Assembly (NCBI GenBank): GCA_035236585.1
Contig: CP141136.1
Span: 57,119,136-57,183,135 of the forward strand
Direction: 5' to 3'
From: Warburgia ugandensis
Lineage: Eukaryota > Streptophyta > Magnoliopsida > Canellales > Canellaceae
DNA length: 64,000 nt
Numbering within the stretch: position 1 is the first letter of the stretch; each line of letters opens with the position of its first letter. Position numbers and translations under genes: made by a program. Positions 48,716-59,600 of the stretch are shown here, in pieces. The notes under the pieces were generated by a model. The model saw only the letters and a program-made list of their open reading frames with translations. It had not been told where the DNA came from and made no database searches.

Positions 48716-50050
48716 TAGAGGTCAGGAGGCCAGCCCCGTACATAAACAACCTCTCAGCATAGTGCTCACCAGGTTCAATAATCCAAAAGCATAGATAAAT
48801 AATCTAAATCTCAATAATCATAATTCATGCAATGAATTTCAAAACATGCGAGCAATGCATATAAATATGCATATATTCTGAATCTCAATCATCACAAATC
48901 GTGTCATTTATGCAACTAGTTCTATAATTATGTATGCAGTGCTTATATAAAGACTATTTACCAAATATGCAAATAATTGCATGCAAGATCATAAAGAGAA
49001 TCTGCATACTCATTATGAGAATATCAATTCGCAAAAAGCATACTAAATAAGATCATCAAGATTAAATAAATCAATTAGAGTTTGGAAATGCATTTGAAAA
49101 CTTAGCAGTATCAGACTACCTACCTCGACTGTCGTCACTTAGCTCGCATTCCTCTTCAATTCAAGTCCTAGAGTACCTTGATGGGGTCCTGGATGTTATT
49201 TGGACATAAAATCCAAGTATTAATTTCTAGATTCACAGATTAACTACTAGATCTATACGATTTGTGGGTTTCTAGCAGTCGCTTTACGTGATTTTTGGGT
49301 TGATCCTAGACTATGATGTCCTAAGGTATCTAATAGATCAATTAATGAGATCTAATCATAGTTGATCATGTAGATCTATGAAATCTCTATAGTTTTTAGG
49401 CTATAATCACCATGAACAGTTTGATGATCCAAAATTTTATTTTATCATTAGGTCCGAGCTATTAATACGAACGCAATAGTTCTTTTGGATCGTCGATGGA
49501 AGTTATATAGCCTTCTTAATTACATTTTTAGTGTTGTATGTCATATAGACGAACCAGTCAAACTGAGACCGTGCCCAAATGCCACACGCCCAAAGGCTGT
49601 CCCATGAGGTGCACTCCGGGTGGGCGTTACACACTGCGTCCTAGGTGCACATCATAGTCGACAGGGGTGGGGAGGCCTGATCTGGATCGTCCAACCCTCC
49701 CATCCCCAGATCAATGCTCAGGATGTCCCGATGCCTGGACTGTCCTGGGTTGTCAAGGGTGTTGGGGTCCCACGAACATATTGGGTGGCTCATATCTCGC
49801 AGATCCATCGGTACTAGTTTCACCAGCAATCTGTCACCCGATGAGACTAGATCCAGCCAAAAACAGAGGGGAAATGGAGGGGAGGAAGAGAGGGAAGGAG
49901 AGGAGAGGAGGATCTTACCTAGGCAGCCTAAGATGGCACCCCTTTTTGCCAATGGTGCATTCTCTCCATGCTTGCCGGAACCCTAGGATTGAAACAGTAG
50001 GAAGAGGAGGAGAAGACACTGATTGATGGGAGAGGAGAGAGGGGAAGGGG

Positions 50051-50058
50051 CTTTTATA
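50051..50058 (-). promoter_or_regulatory. TATA-like box of D left LTR
   Basis: TATAAAAG on the - strand, within CTATAAAAGCCCC. Confidence 0.55.
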
Positions 50059-50253
50059 GCTGGTGAAGGCGGTGCCGCCCCAATGGTGGTGCCACCATTC
50101 TTTGCAATGCCGCACTACTGCCTGACAAAGGCGGTGCAGGCATCGTGAGGTAGGGGATGACCGGGGGGGGGTGTCGTTCTCAGAATGACCCCCTGCGTTT
50201 TCAGTCCTTATTGTTTTGAATTCAATTTACAAAAATGCTCTCTGTCTTTACAG

Positions 50254-51650
50254 CTTGCTTTACATACTCATGAGCCGCTTCCGGTGCGTACTCTGATACT
50301 GAGTTCTTTACTTGCTCCCTCGTCAATATTGGTTTTCTTATTGTAGTTCATCTCGTTACTATAGAGTTTATATAATTAATATTGACAAATCCTTAGATGA
50401 CCATGCTCCTCTAATCATGTAGAAATTACTCTCCACTACTTGGATACTATATCATCTTATTTCTTGTCTTTCATCCATAATAGTAGAGGATAGTCTCCTT
50501 TGCCTCTTATCTTCCATCAAATGACCTATTATTAGAGTCTCCGCCTTAAGTGTTGACTGTACCTTGCTAGTAAGAGTCCTAAAAGTTTACATTCTTCTAT
50601 CAAGTCTCACTTGGCTCACATGTTCGTCAAGAAACTTCAATGTGACTTGGCTCATATGTTCTTCAAGAAACTTCAATGAGTGATATAGTATCACTTCTCA
50701 TCTCTTAATATCAAAGTTAATAGTTTTCTTCATACCAACTCCTTTAGTTGGAAAGGTGTTTAACTACTAGTCTCCAAACTTCATGTTCCAACTGTTTTTT
50801 ACCTTTCATACGTGCCTTGCTTCCTCAACCAACGTTTACATTCAACATAGAACCATGAAAACAAATTAGGTAGCATTTTCCTTAATGATACTAATACACA
50901 CTGCAATTAAGATCTCCTAACTATTACTGATTTCCATCAAATATACTCCTCCTCGAAGAATTTATTCAAAATCATGTCAAATGTTTATGGTGAATTTATC
51001 ATTACCGATCGAATGCTCTTGTTTAGAGGCCTATCTCACTATTCAATTAAAATTTTCATTAGGATTTCTAGCAATTTTCATACTCATGTCAAAAAGTCTC
51101 TCATCCTTAACAGAGTCCATTTACTATATTCATGGTTGAATCCCTTGCCACTATCCTCTTTAAATTTTCCTTGCTTGGTGATTTTCTTCGTGATCTTCCA
51201 GACCGAAAGTTCTATACTCAATCTAGTAAAGTTAACCCTTACTCAATTTCTCCAGTTGGTCTTTGCACTTGACATGTGCATATAAAGGCAATTAAACATC
51301 AGATGTTATCATATAGTGTGAGAACTTTCTTAATTTTTCCTCCTTCCATTCCTTATTCTCATCATAATCTTATTCTTATCAAACAGTCTACATGCTTACT
51401 TCACTACTCAACACTTCATCCCTAAGTCATTTAAACTAAAATTTAGATAGGGTTTGTACCATCCAATGCTTAAGTACTTATAAATCCAACTCCCTTTCAC
51501 CTATTTATTTAGGGTGTATTTCTTGGTGATCTAATATTATTTCTTATTCTAGTGATCTCTACTACATACATGTAGACTACTTTTTCTTAATTATTCTAGT
51601 CGTATATGACTTTTGGACATGCAGGATTGGCTATGAAGGATAAAATTGAG
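50254..51650 (-). other. Element D internal leader, non-coding
   Basis: No gag or pol motif on either strand. The text is pyrimidine-leaning on the + strand and similar in style to 34980-36785, sharing TTTTGGACATG.AGGATTGGCTATGAA/TTTTGAACATGTTGGACTAGCTATAAA with the leader of E. It represents the region between PBS and gag; everything downstream of it is missing. Confidence 0.7.
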
Positions 51651-51661
51651 GTCTGATACCA
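51651..51661 (-). promoter_or_regulatory. Primer binding site of element D
   Basis: TGGTATCAGAC on the - strand, two bases from the right LTR. It resembles the other PBSs except for a missing G after the tenth base. Confidence 0.75.
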
Positions 51662-52697
51662 ACTGTGATGACTTGGGTTTTCACATGCATTTTTAAATGC
51701 AAAACTAATTCCTAATGCGGGATCGATCCCTATTTGAAAACAATTTTAGAAAATCAATGCAATGCAGCAAAAAAACCTTTTATTTTAAATTCATTTTGAA
51801 AACCCCGAGTGTCATTTGCTTTCAAGGTGGACAAGAAAATTTTGAAAAAAATAAAGAAAAATCATAAATGTTTCCCAGGTCTATCTAGTCACAGCTCACA
51901 GTCCAACTGTCATAATTACAAGTACATGTCCAAAAGGTAGATAATATGCTAATCTTTATACTTGTCTTCTCTTCATTCTCTTGAGCATAATACTAACATT
52001 TTCTGATACTTCTTCTAATCCTTTTGTAGTTAATCTGTAAAAATAATATATTTCAGTAAGTATTTCTCATACTCAGTAGGAAATCTGATACTGCTATTTT
52101 GAAAATACGACAGGCAACATGCATAATTCAAGGAGCTTTTCATGTAAAACATAAGTGATTCCTTTTTGTGTAAACAAGCATATTTATGCATAAAACGTAA
52201 GCTCACTAATGCAATTTCAACCATGGAATCCTTTACCAAAATCTCGTATTCAACGATATAAATATGACTAAAATCAGAAAGTAGAACTCAATAAATCCAT
52301 GTAAGAAGATCTTGGTAAACACAGCAAACCAACGAGTCGAATATAATAATTATGAAACTCTTAAAATAGTCATCATTCAAAGCAGATGCTGGCATCACTA
52401 CAAGTATTATGCACATGGGTCTCTCGGCAGACGTATCACACTGACTGGTCACGAGTACTCATATACGACCATTTAAATGCTATATGCATATCGATAACAC
52501 TGAAATCATAGGGTCACAATGCTCATGATCAGCACAACTAGAATCATCTGTCTCCTATACCTAGAGACCAGTCCACCATAGCCTCCATGGCGACTATAGA
52601 TATGTCCCCGAAAGGGTGCCGTGAACACCTCCAGTGGTCGTCCCTATTTACCACAGCAGTCGAAGAAGCGACAATGCCATTTTGGCAGCAATACCAT

Positions 52698-52710
52698 CCA
52701 CTTTTTGTGG
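52698..52710 (-). other. Conserved LTR stem-loop (D right LTR)
   Basis: CCAC-TTTTT-GTGG beside GTGGTAGAGGCTGGGAGGCC. Confidence 0.6.
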
Positions 52711-54139
52711 TAGAGGCTGGGAGGCCAACCCCGTACATAAACAACCTCTCAGCATAGTGCCCACCAGGCTTAATAGTCCAAAAGCATATATAAATAATCC
52801 AAATCTCAATAATCATAATTCATGCAATTTATGCAATGAGTTTCAAAACATGCGAGTAATGCATATAAATATGCATATATTCTGAATCTCAATCATCACA
52901 AATCATGCCATTTATGCAACTAGTTCCATAATCATGTATGCAGTGCTTATATAAAGACTATTTACCAAATATGCAAATAATTGCATGCAAGATCATAAAG
53001 AGAATCTGCATACTCATTATGAGAATATCAATTCGCAAAAAGCATACTAAACACGATCATCAGGATTAAATAAATCAATTAGAGTTTGGAAATGCATTTG
53101 AAAACTTAGCAGTATCAGACTACCTACCTCGATCGTCGTCACTTAGCTCGCATTCCTCTTCAATTTGAGTCCTATAGTACCTAGGTAAGGTACTGGATGT
53201 TATTTGGACATAAAATTCAAGTATTATTTTCTAGATTCATAGATTAACTACTAGATCTATACGATTTGTGGGTTTCTAGTAGTCGCTCTACGTGATTTTT
53301 GGGTTGATCCTAGACTAATGATGTCCTAAGGTATCTAATAAATCAATTAATGAGATCCGATCATAGTTGATCTTGTAGATCTATGAAATCTCTATAGTTT
53401 TTATGCTATAGTCACCATGAACAGTTTGATGATCCAAAATTTTATTTTATCATTAGGTCCGCGCCGTCAATACAAACGCAATAGTTCTTTCGGATCGTCA
53501 ATCAAAGTTATATAGCCTTCTTAATTGCATTTTTAGTGTTGTATGTCAGATAGACGAACCAAGTCTGACAATACAGGGCCCGCACATCACAATTCCCCGA
53601 ATGCGTGTGTGTCCCAGTCAAGCCGAGACCATGCCCACATGCCACGCGCTCGAAGGCCGTCCTAGGAGGTGTGTTCCGGGTGCACGTTACGCGCTGCGTC
53701 CCCAGTGCACATCGCAGTTGACTGTGATGGGGAGGCCCGATCTGGACCCTCCAAGCTTCCCATCCCCAAATCAACTCCCAGGATGTCCCGATGCCTGGAC
53801 TGTCCTTGGTTTTTAAGGACTTTGGGGTCTCACGAACACATTAGGCAGCTCATATCTAGCATCCAGGCTACCTAAGCGGTGGATCTTAAGCAGATCCACA
53901 GGTACTGGTTTCACCGGTAATCTGTCACCCAATGAGACCAGATCCAGGCAAAAATGGAGGGGAAATGGAGGGGAGGAAGGGAGGGAAGGAGAGGAGAGGA
54001 GAGGAGTATCTTACCTGGGCAACCTGAGATGGCACCCCTTTTTGCCAGTGGTGCGTTCTCTCCATCCTTGCCAGAACCCTAAGATTGAAACAGTCGGAAG
54101 AGGAGGGGAAGATGATGATCGATGGGAGAGGGGAAGGGG

Positions 54140-54147
54140 CTTTTATA
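54140..54147 (-). promoter_or_regulatory. TATA-like box of D right LTR
   Basis: TATAAAAG on the - strand, in the same context as at 50051. Confidence 0.55.
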
Positions 54148-54538
54148 GCCGGTGAAGGCGATGCTGCCATTCTTTGCTGTACTGCACTACTGCCTGACAA
54201 AGGCAAGGTAGGCGTCATGAGGTAGGGAACGAGCGAGGGGGCTTCATTCTCAAAACGACCCCCTGCGTTTTCAATCCTTATTGTTTTGAATTCAATTTAC
54301 AAAAGTGCCCTCAGTCTTTAAAAGCCCATAACTTGGTCATACGAACTCTGTTTTCAGTGCTCTTTGAGGCGTTGTATTCCATTTTTCGAGTAGAATCTGA
54401 TTATGAAGATATTTCTCACAAATTATTTTGTTTCATATTTTAATTAAAATAGAATATTTATCCACCTATAATTTCTAAAATAGATAATTTAATAAAATTT
54501 AGTGAATGACAATAGCTTAAAATTGTTGAGTTATTACA

Positions 54539-54543
54539 ACTTC
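54539..54543. repeat. Target duplication of element D, right copy (ACTTC)
   Basis: One base differs from 47662-47666. Confidence 0.8.
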
Positions 54544-54935
54544 TCCACCTCAAACAACCACCTCTCTACCACTGCTGTATCCCCTTCCCCACGGAAGGTG
54601 GGCACCATCCTCCAAAGCCTCTCGAGCTGCTCAGCTGGTGAAGCACATGTGCTCGAGGATCCTCCCTCTGTAGCTCCCTGCATAGGAGCTGCCGGTACTG
54701 GGCGAGACGACTATACTGCTGTGTCCCCCTGGACTGCTACAGTCATCGTCTGGTGGACAAAATGCGTAGCCTGCATCTCTGCCCTAACCTATTGTGTAAT
54801 ATGCTCGGTGAGACATGGCATGAGGCTTTGAACTATGCAAGCCACTATATCTACCTCCTGCTTCCCTTGCTCTAGTGTTGTGGCAGGGGTAGCAACTGGT
54901 GGAGCGGGGCTGGACCCAGTCCTCCTTCAGGGAGC
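54544..54935 (-). pseudogene. Element C gag N-terminal part
   Basis: A candidate start ATG at about 54935 gives only MAP before a stop. The same frame continues with PPVATPATTLEQGKQE, FVHQTMTVAVQ, AEQLERLWRMVPTFRGEGD and VVERWLFEVEK, the start of a plant gypsy gag. It stops at the D insertion and resumes at 47660. At least three stops lie in the first 70 codons. Confidence 0.8.
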
Positions 54936-55056
54936 CATATGTTAACAACCCAATAACTCCTTGTATAAGTATTTTTCCTGTCTCCATCTAAGTCATGAAC
55001 TTATGAGCTATAACTCTAATTAGACCCTTAAAGTGGTGATGCTGGATTAAACCTGG

Positions 55057-55068
55057 GCTCTGATACCA
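55057..55068 (-). promoter_or_regulatory. Primer binding site of element C
   Basis: TGGTATCAGAGC on the - strand, three bases from the LTR start; initiator tRNA-Met type. Confidence 0.88.
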
Positions 55069-55071
55069 AAC

Positions 55072-58022
55072 TGTGACACCTCGGGTTTTCTAAATATTTT
55101 TCCAAAATACATAGTAGTAGTAAAATTTTATTTTTATAAAATAGGCGGGATCCCTAAAATAAAACTCAAAATTTATTAATTTTTCACAGTGTCAAGGAAA
55201 AATACCCAATAAAGAGTACTCCAGGGGTCATTTATACCCCAAAACTACACTGGTGAAGAAAATCAATTTCAAACACTCTGAGCATGCTCAAATTTAAAAC
55301 CACGATAAATTATGCAAGCTGTAAAGAGACAATGATAATAAAAGTCCCAAAGCTCCAGGGTTCATCCATAATCACCATGTCACCCATGCATAAGTACATG
55401 CACACTATACAATGGTATGGGTCTAATCTATCAAAATACACAAACATGTAGGTAGAGTCCTAAAAGTCCAATACAAGTCCAAAGGGCGTACACTACTATA
55501 TCTCTAAATACAAAACACATATGGTCCTCAAGTCCTCGTCCAGATCCACACTAGTCTACCCACTTCCCTCTTTAATTGTGGTGCTCCAACTCTGAGGCAT
55601 TCCAAAACAAAGCAATGCCTCAGCAAGCTAGGCTTGTGTAGGTGATTCACATTTAATAATAAATATAAATAAAATCAAAAGGCACTAAGTATCATAATCA
55701 TGACAAAATCTCCTAAGACAAAAGTATACAAGGCATGTGAAATCTCAATATCCATAATGAATAATTCGAGAAATCATGCACTAAGCAAAATCGTATCAAA
55801 TCTGAATATCATATGCTGTAATCATGGGAAGCTGTACACAATTAAGTCTTATGAGTGCCTCAACTGCACTCATGACAATGGCAATGAGCACCCATTCTAA
55901 CCCTGGGTCCCTTACATGCAGCCCATATCAATCTATTTCCCGACGGAAGCCTGTCAGCCAAAACTCCGGCCTGCCCTCAAATCGGTACAATACCTGGCTT
56001 ACCCCGGTTCACTCGGTACAATCCAACCATGGGTCCCTCACGTGCAGCCCGCATCAATCATTTTTCTATGGAAGCCTGTTAGCCAAACTACTGGCCCGCC
56101 CTCAAATCGGTACAAGACCCAGCTTACCCCGCTTCACTCGATGGTCTCAGTCAAGATCCATGATAGTGTAATCCATCACGTCTCAAACATAGATACTCAT
56201 GAAATCAAATGTCACGAAAACAATTATGAAGTACTATACACATGCAACAAAACACAATAATGCACAAGACATATGCCTCAAGGATCGTAGATAAGTCACA
56301 ATCAATGAAATTAAAAGGAAAATCCCAAATGTGATCACCTACCTCAACAATCACGATACTCTAATCAGGCGCGTAGATAACATCATGTCATGTGCCTTGA
56401 CGTACCTATCACATCATAAGTCATGGGTCACGTGGTGTTCTCACATCTCAAATAGACATCTCCAAGTGATAACTTTCCTAATCTAATGGTTAATCCTAGG
56501 TTAGCGGCTCATATCACCTGATTAAACCTTCATAAGGAAAATCCTAAGCTAGTTGGTCTTTCTAACATCTATCATTATATGTCATCATTGATTTTCAATC
56601 CTACTCATTTTCATAACGATCCATTAAATTTCTATTTCGTTTAGTGATTCACATGCATCTTTATGACCACATGTCGATCTGACGGTCAGATCACTCTCTG
56701 ATTAGCACCTTCTAAGACACCTACTCATATCAACTATCAAGATCATTTTTCTTGGCAATGGAGTGAGATCTACCCTTCTAACTCCTAGATCATTTCATGT
56801 TTGATGTATACAACCTGTGTCTAAGGCCTGATCATACATTGATTGGCTTGATCTATGTGATCTAATAGTATTTTGTGGTTTAAGTATTTAAAAGTTGCTC
56901 CAAACTAGGTTTTTATTTAAAATTTAAGTCCACATCATCAACATGATCACAATGCTTCTTTCAAATTGTGATTTGAACCTCTGTAGCTCCCAGAATCACA
57001 TTTTTTATCAATGGATGGTTAGAAAAAAAAAAACAAAAATAAGAAAAAGAACCCGCCGCATGTGCCGAACGTGCGCTGTGCACGTGTGCCATTTTCATAC
57101 ACTCGCGTACAACCCACGTGCCCTGCATGTGCATTGCACATGTGTCCCACACATGGCGCACCACACGTCGCCTGTGTGTCGCTCTCAGTCATCTGCCATT
57201 TTTAAATGATTTTTACTACATTCCTAAAAATCTTCATCTTACTATTTTCTTAGTTTTTGGCTTCCCCAGCCATCCAATCACCATGAAAATTCATGGGTTT
57301 GTTCTTTGTATCATCATGCACAAGATGAAAGGTTCAAACCATCATCTGACACCATTTCATTGACTTATTTCAAAGAAATCAGTAACGCCTAAAACTTAAT
57401 GGAAAACGGCAATTTCACGCCTTGCCGTTTTCCGACGTTAAAAGTTGATGAGCGTTAGAAAAGCAAGGCAAAAAGAGAGGGTGGGGGGGTGGTGCAACCT
57501 TGGTTTGGCTACTCGAAGGGGGAGAGATCTATGGTGTCTGGTGTTGCAGTTGCCGGCGATGGCTATCGCCGGTGATTACCTCCGTTAGTGGCTCGCAAAA
57601 TAGGTCTGTCGTAGGAAACGAGAGGGGGAAGGTGCATTTAAGGCACCCCCCTCTTAAATGCAAATTCCTTTTCCCTCTTCTTCTTTTTTCATGATATGAT
57701 TACCAACATTTAATGCTGGTAATCATTGCCCTACTAAAGTTGTCCCATCATGGATGGCTGTGATGATTCTGTGGGCCTCACTTGTAAAAAGATGGTTATG
57801 CCCCTCCAAATAATTTCAATTAAATACAAAAATTAAAATAATTAATCATTTTTACTCTGATCTCTGATTTTTGCATTTTTAGTGGCATTGGATTCCATTT
57901 TTCGAACACATCTCAAATATTGAGGTTTTAACTCGAGATTCTACCTCTAAATTTCTCAAATTTTCAATTTTCCAAAATTCGTAAAATTAATTATTGTGTA
58001 ATTTAAAATAGCGAATGTTACA
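55072..58022 (-). repeat. Element C 5' LTR (right)
   Basis: Starts TGTGACACCTCGGG and ends GCGAATGTTACA; 2951 bp. Colinear with the left LTR except for loss of a segment near 57190, where CGCTCTCAGTCATCTGCCATTT joins what in the left LTR are sequences about 330 bases apart. Confidence 0.92.
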
Positions 58023-58027
58023 TTCTT
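58023..58027. repeat. Target site duplication TTCTT, right copy
   Basis: Matches 39483-39487. Confidence 0.88.
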
Positions 58028-58444
58028 CCTTCTCCTCTTCTTCCCCTTCTTCTCCTTTCCTCTTGTTTCTCCCTTGCCAGGTTCCCCTGTGTGTCGGGTT
58101 CGATCTATTATGGTTTCATTAAGTGGGGAGGGGTGCCCATATCAAATATGGCCCCCTCCATTAAAGTATTTTGTTTTTTTAATCTTATTTTTACAAAAAT
58201 GCCCTTCATATTAAAATCCTCATATCTCCTCCATTTGAACTCCAATTTCAACAAACTTAGTGTCTTTGGAATCGAATTTTTGAGTATAATCTAATTATAG
58301 AGGTCTCAATACTTGATTTGATATCTATCAAGTTTTTCACTTATAACATTCCAAAAATAAAAAATTCAATATATTCTTTTCATCCCAATTTAACATTTTT
58401 TCAAAATTTACTCAAATTGGGATTTAAAAAGTAGAATTATTACA
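58028..58444 (-). repeat. Element E 5' LTR, second part (U3 end)
   Basis: Continues the pyrimidine tract cut at 39487, then shows the U3 signature of this LTR class: GGGGTGCCCATATCAAAT.GGCCCC, a run of Ts, AATGCCCTTCATATTAAAATCC, CATATCTCCTCCATTTGAACTCC and the end GAATTATTACA. It supplies the missing end of the LTR that started at 36800. The 5 bases after it are TATCT; no matching left copy was found. Confidence 0.82.
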
Positions 58445-58449
58445 TATCT

Positions 58450-59324
58450 AATCAATTTTTTAGAAAATTCACTCCATTTCACTTAGAGATGTATAGTGGT
58501 GATAACGATATAGCATTATCAACTATCGTGAATTTAAATTTGATGGGACCAAGTTGAGGTTACTTATCCTTAGTTTTGTCAAATTGAGGATAAAATAGAC
58601 CAACATCAAAGAATTGATGATAACCCTCTTCCTTGTTTTGTGCTAATAGCTAGGATTAAGTCAGCTCTGCATCTCCCATAAGGTTGGTTCATTTTCCTCT
58701 TAATGCAAAGAAATAGGGGGCTTAAATCTTTAGTACCCTCTAATGTACATTATAGAGCTAATTGATGTTGTGTCAGAACATCAAGTGACTCTCCTTCTTG
58801 TATTGCATTCATAGGTGAGGTTTCAAATGAACCTAAACTATCATAGACTATCATAGTATGCAATTTCTAGTAAAGGTCATAGGTTTAAATTAGGCGCTTC
58901 TTCACTATATGACTCGAATTGAATTTCATGCAATTGAAGGGATCCTACTCAGGCTGTCCATTGAGGTATCTAAATTAAAATTTTAATGAGAGAGACATGC
59001 CTTGAGTGGATCATTACTAGCGGAGGGTAGAATGGTGTAGAAAATTGACTCTTTATCTCAGAATAATCTTCAGAGTAGCTGTTGATGGCCTTCTCATAGT
59101 CCTCAACTTGTTCTTTTTCCTCATCCCTTTCCATAAATGCAAAATTTATTTGACACCTTTGGATTCCATCCATGGAATAGATCATTGAGTCATTTTATAT
59201 ATAACCTAAGTGTCTCTTTCAATGATTATTCCCTTTGATGTAGAGGAAATGACTAGTATGACACTTACTATTGTGCAATTGGAGTACTTTGAAAGGGTTG
59301 AGTAGGTTTGTTTTAACTCTTTTA
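58450..59324. other. No gene recognised
   Basis: Mixed AT-rich sequence. A - strand frame at 58970-59185 has an acidic stretch but no motif I can name. Confidence 0.5.
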
Positions 59325-59600
59325 AGATGGTTGTTTCAAAAAATTGTCTTTAAAAGAACTTAAAAATTGTTTTTGTAAACCCTCTTAAAAAGCAGACTTT
59401 AAAGGTGGTTTCTATAGTCATTTTTAAAAGTGTATTTTTAAGATGGTTTATGAAACCGTTGGTTTGTGAAACCTTTTTTAAAAGGTTTTTAAGACGGCTT
59501 ATGAGACCATCTTTAAAAGTCTATTTTAAGATGATTTCACAAACTGTCTTTAAGAACATTTTAAGATGGTTTCACAAACCATCTTATTTTTCTTAAATTT
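59325..59600. repeat. Array of short inverted repeats, AAGATGGTTT/AAACCATCTT type
   Basis: At least eight degenerate copies of AAGAyGGTTT or its complement occur in both directions, spaced 20-40 bases, for example TTTTAAGATGGTTTATGAAACC, GACGGCTTATGAGACCATCTTT and AAGATGGTTTCACAAACCATCTTA. Such direct and inverted clusters are typical of subterminal regions of CACTA-class DNA transposons. No CACTA terminus or transposase was identified. Confidence 0.6.

Larger units (their letters stand above)
47667..50253 (-). repeat. Element D 3' LTR (left), truncated in U3
   Basis: Starts TGTGACGACCCAGG. It follows the right LTR closely until CTCTGTCTTTA near 50253, then diverges where the right LTR continues AAAGCCCATAACTTGG. 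The missing end corresponds to about 54320-54538. Confidence 0.88.
47667..54538 (-). mobile_element. Element D: LTR element without coding region, nested in gag of C
   Basis: Two LTRs of the family of the solo LTRs at 24710 and 30174 (left 47667-about 50253, right 51664-54538) with only about 1.4 kb between. A PBS abuts the right LTR, so the element runs on the - strand. The left LTR lacks its last 250-300 bp and there is no polypurine tract, gag or pol. It is either an internally deleted copy or a member of a non-coding (LARD-like) group. It is younger than element C. Confidence 0.88.
51664..54538 (-). repeat. Element D 5' LTR (right)
   Basis: Starts TGTGATGACTTGGG and ends GAGTTATTACA; 2875 bp. 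Contains the stem-loop block (about 52675-52765), a CpG-rich part at 53570-53790, a TATA-like box at 54140 and the complete U3 end missing from the left LTR. Confidence 0.9.
39488..58022 (-). mobile_element. Chromovirus-type Ty3/gypsy element C, containing two later insertions
   Basis: LTRs at 39488-42737 and 55072-58022, TSD TTCTT, PBS at 55057, purine tract at 42738, and decayed gag-pol on the - strand between. Element D lies in gag and a hAT-like element in RT. Without them the element would be about 10.6 kb. A chromodomain end (ELEDEMRRIHPELPL) after integrase places it with chromoviruses. It inserted into LTR E. Confidence 0.93.

Noticed and set aside
47667-54538. Reading the two D LTRs as independent solo LTRs
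   Set aside because: The PBS next to the right LTR, the leader between them, and a TSD that fits only the outer ends show one element.
39488-58022. A gypsy element with an 18.5-kb natural length
   Set aside because: Two later insertions account for about 7.9 kb; without them the size is ordinary.
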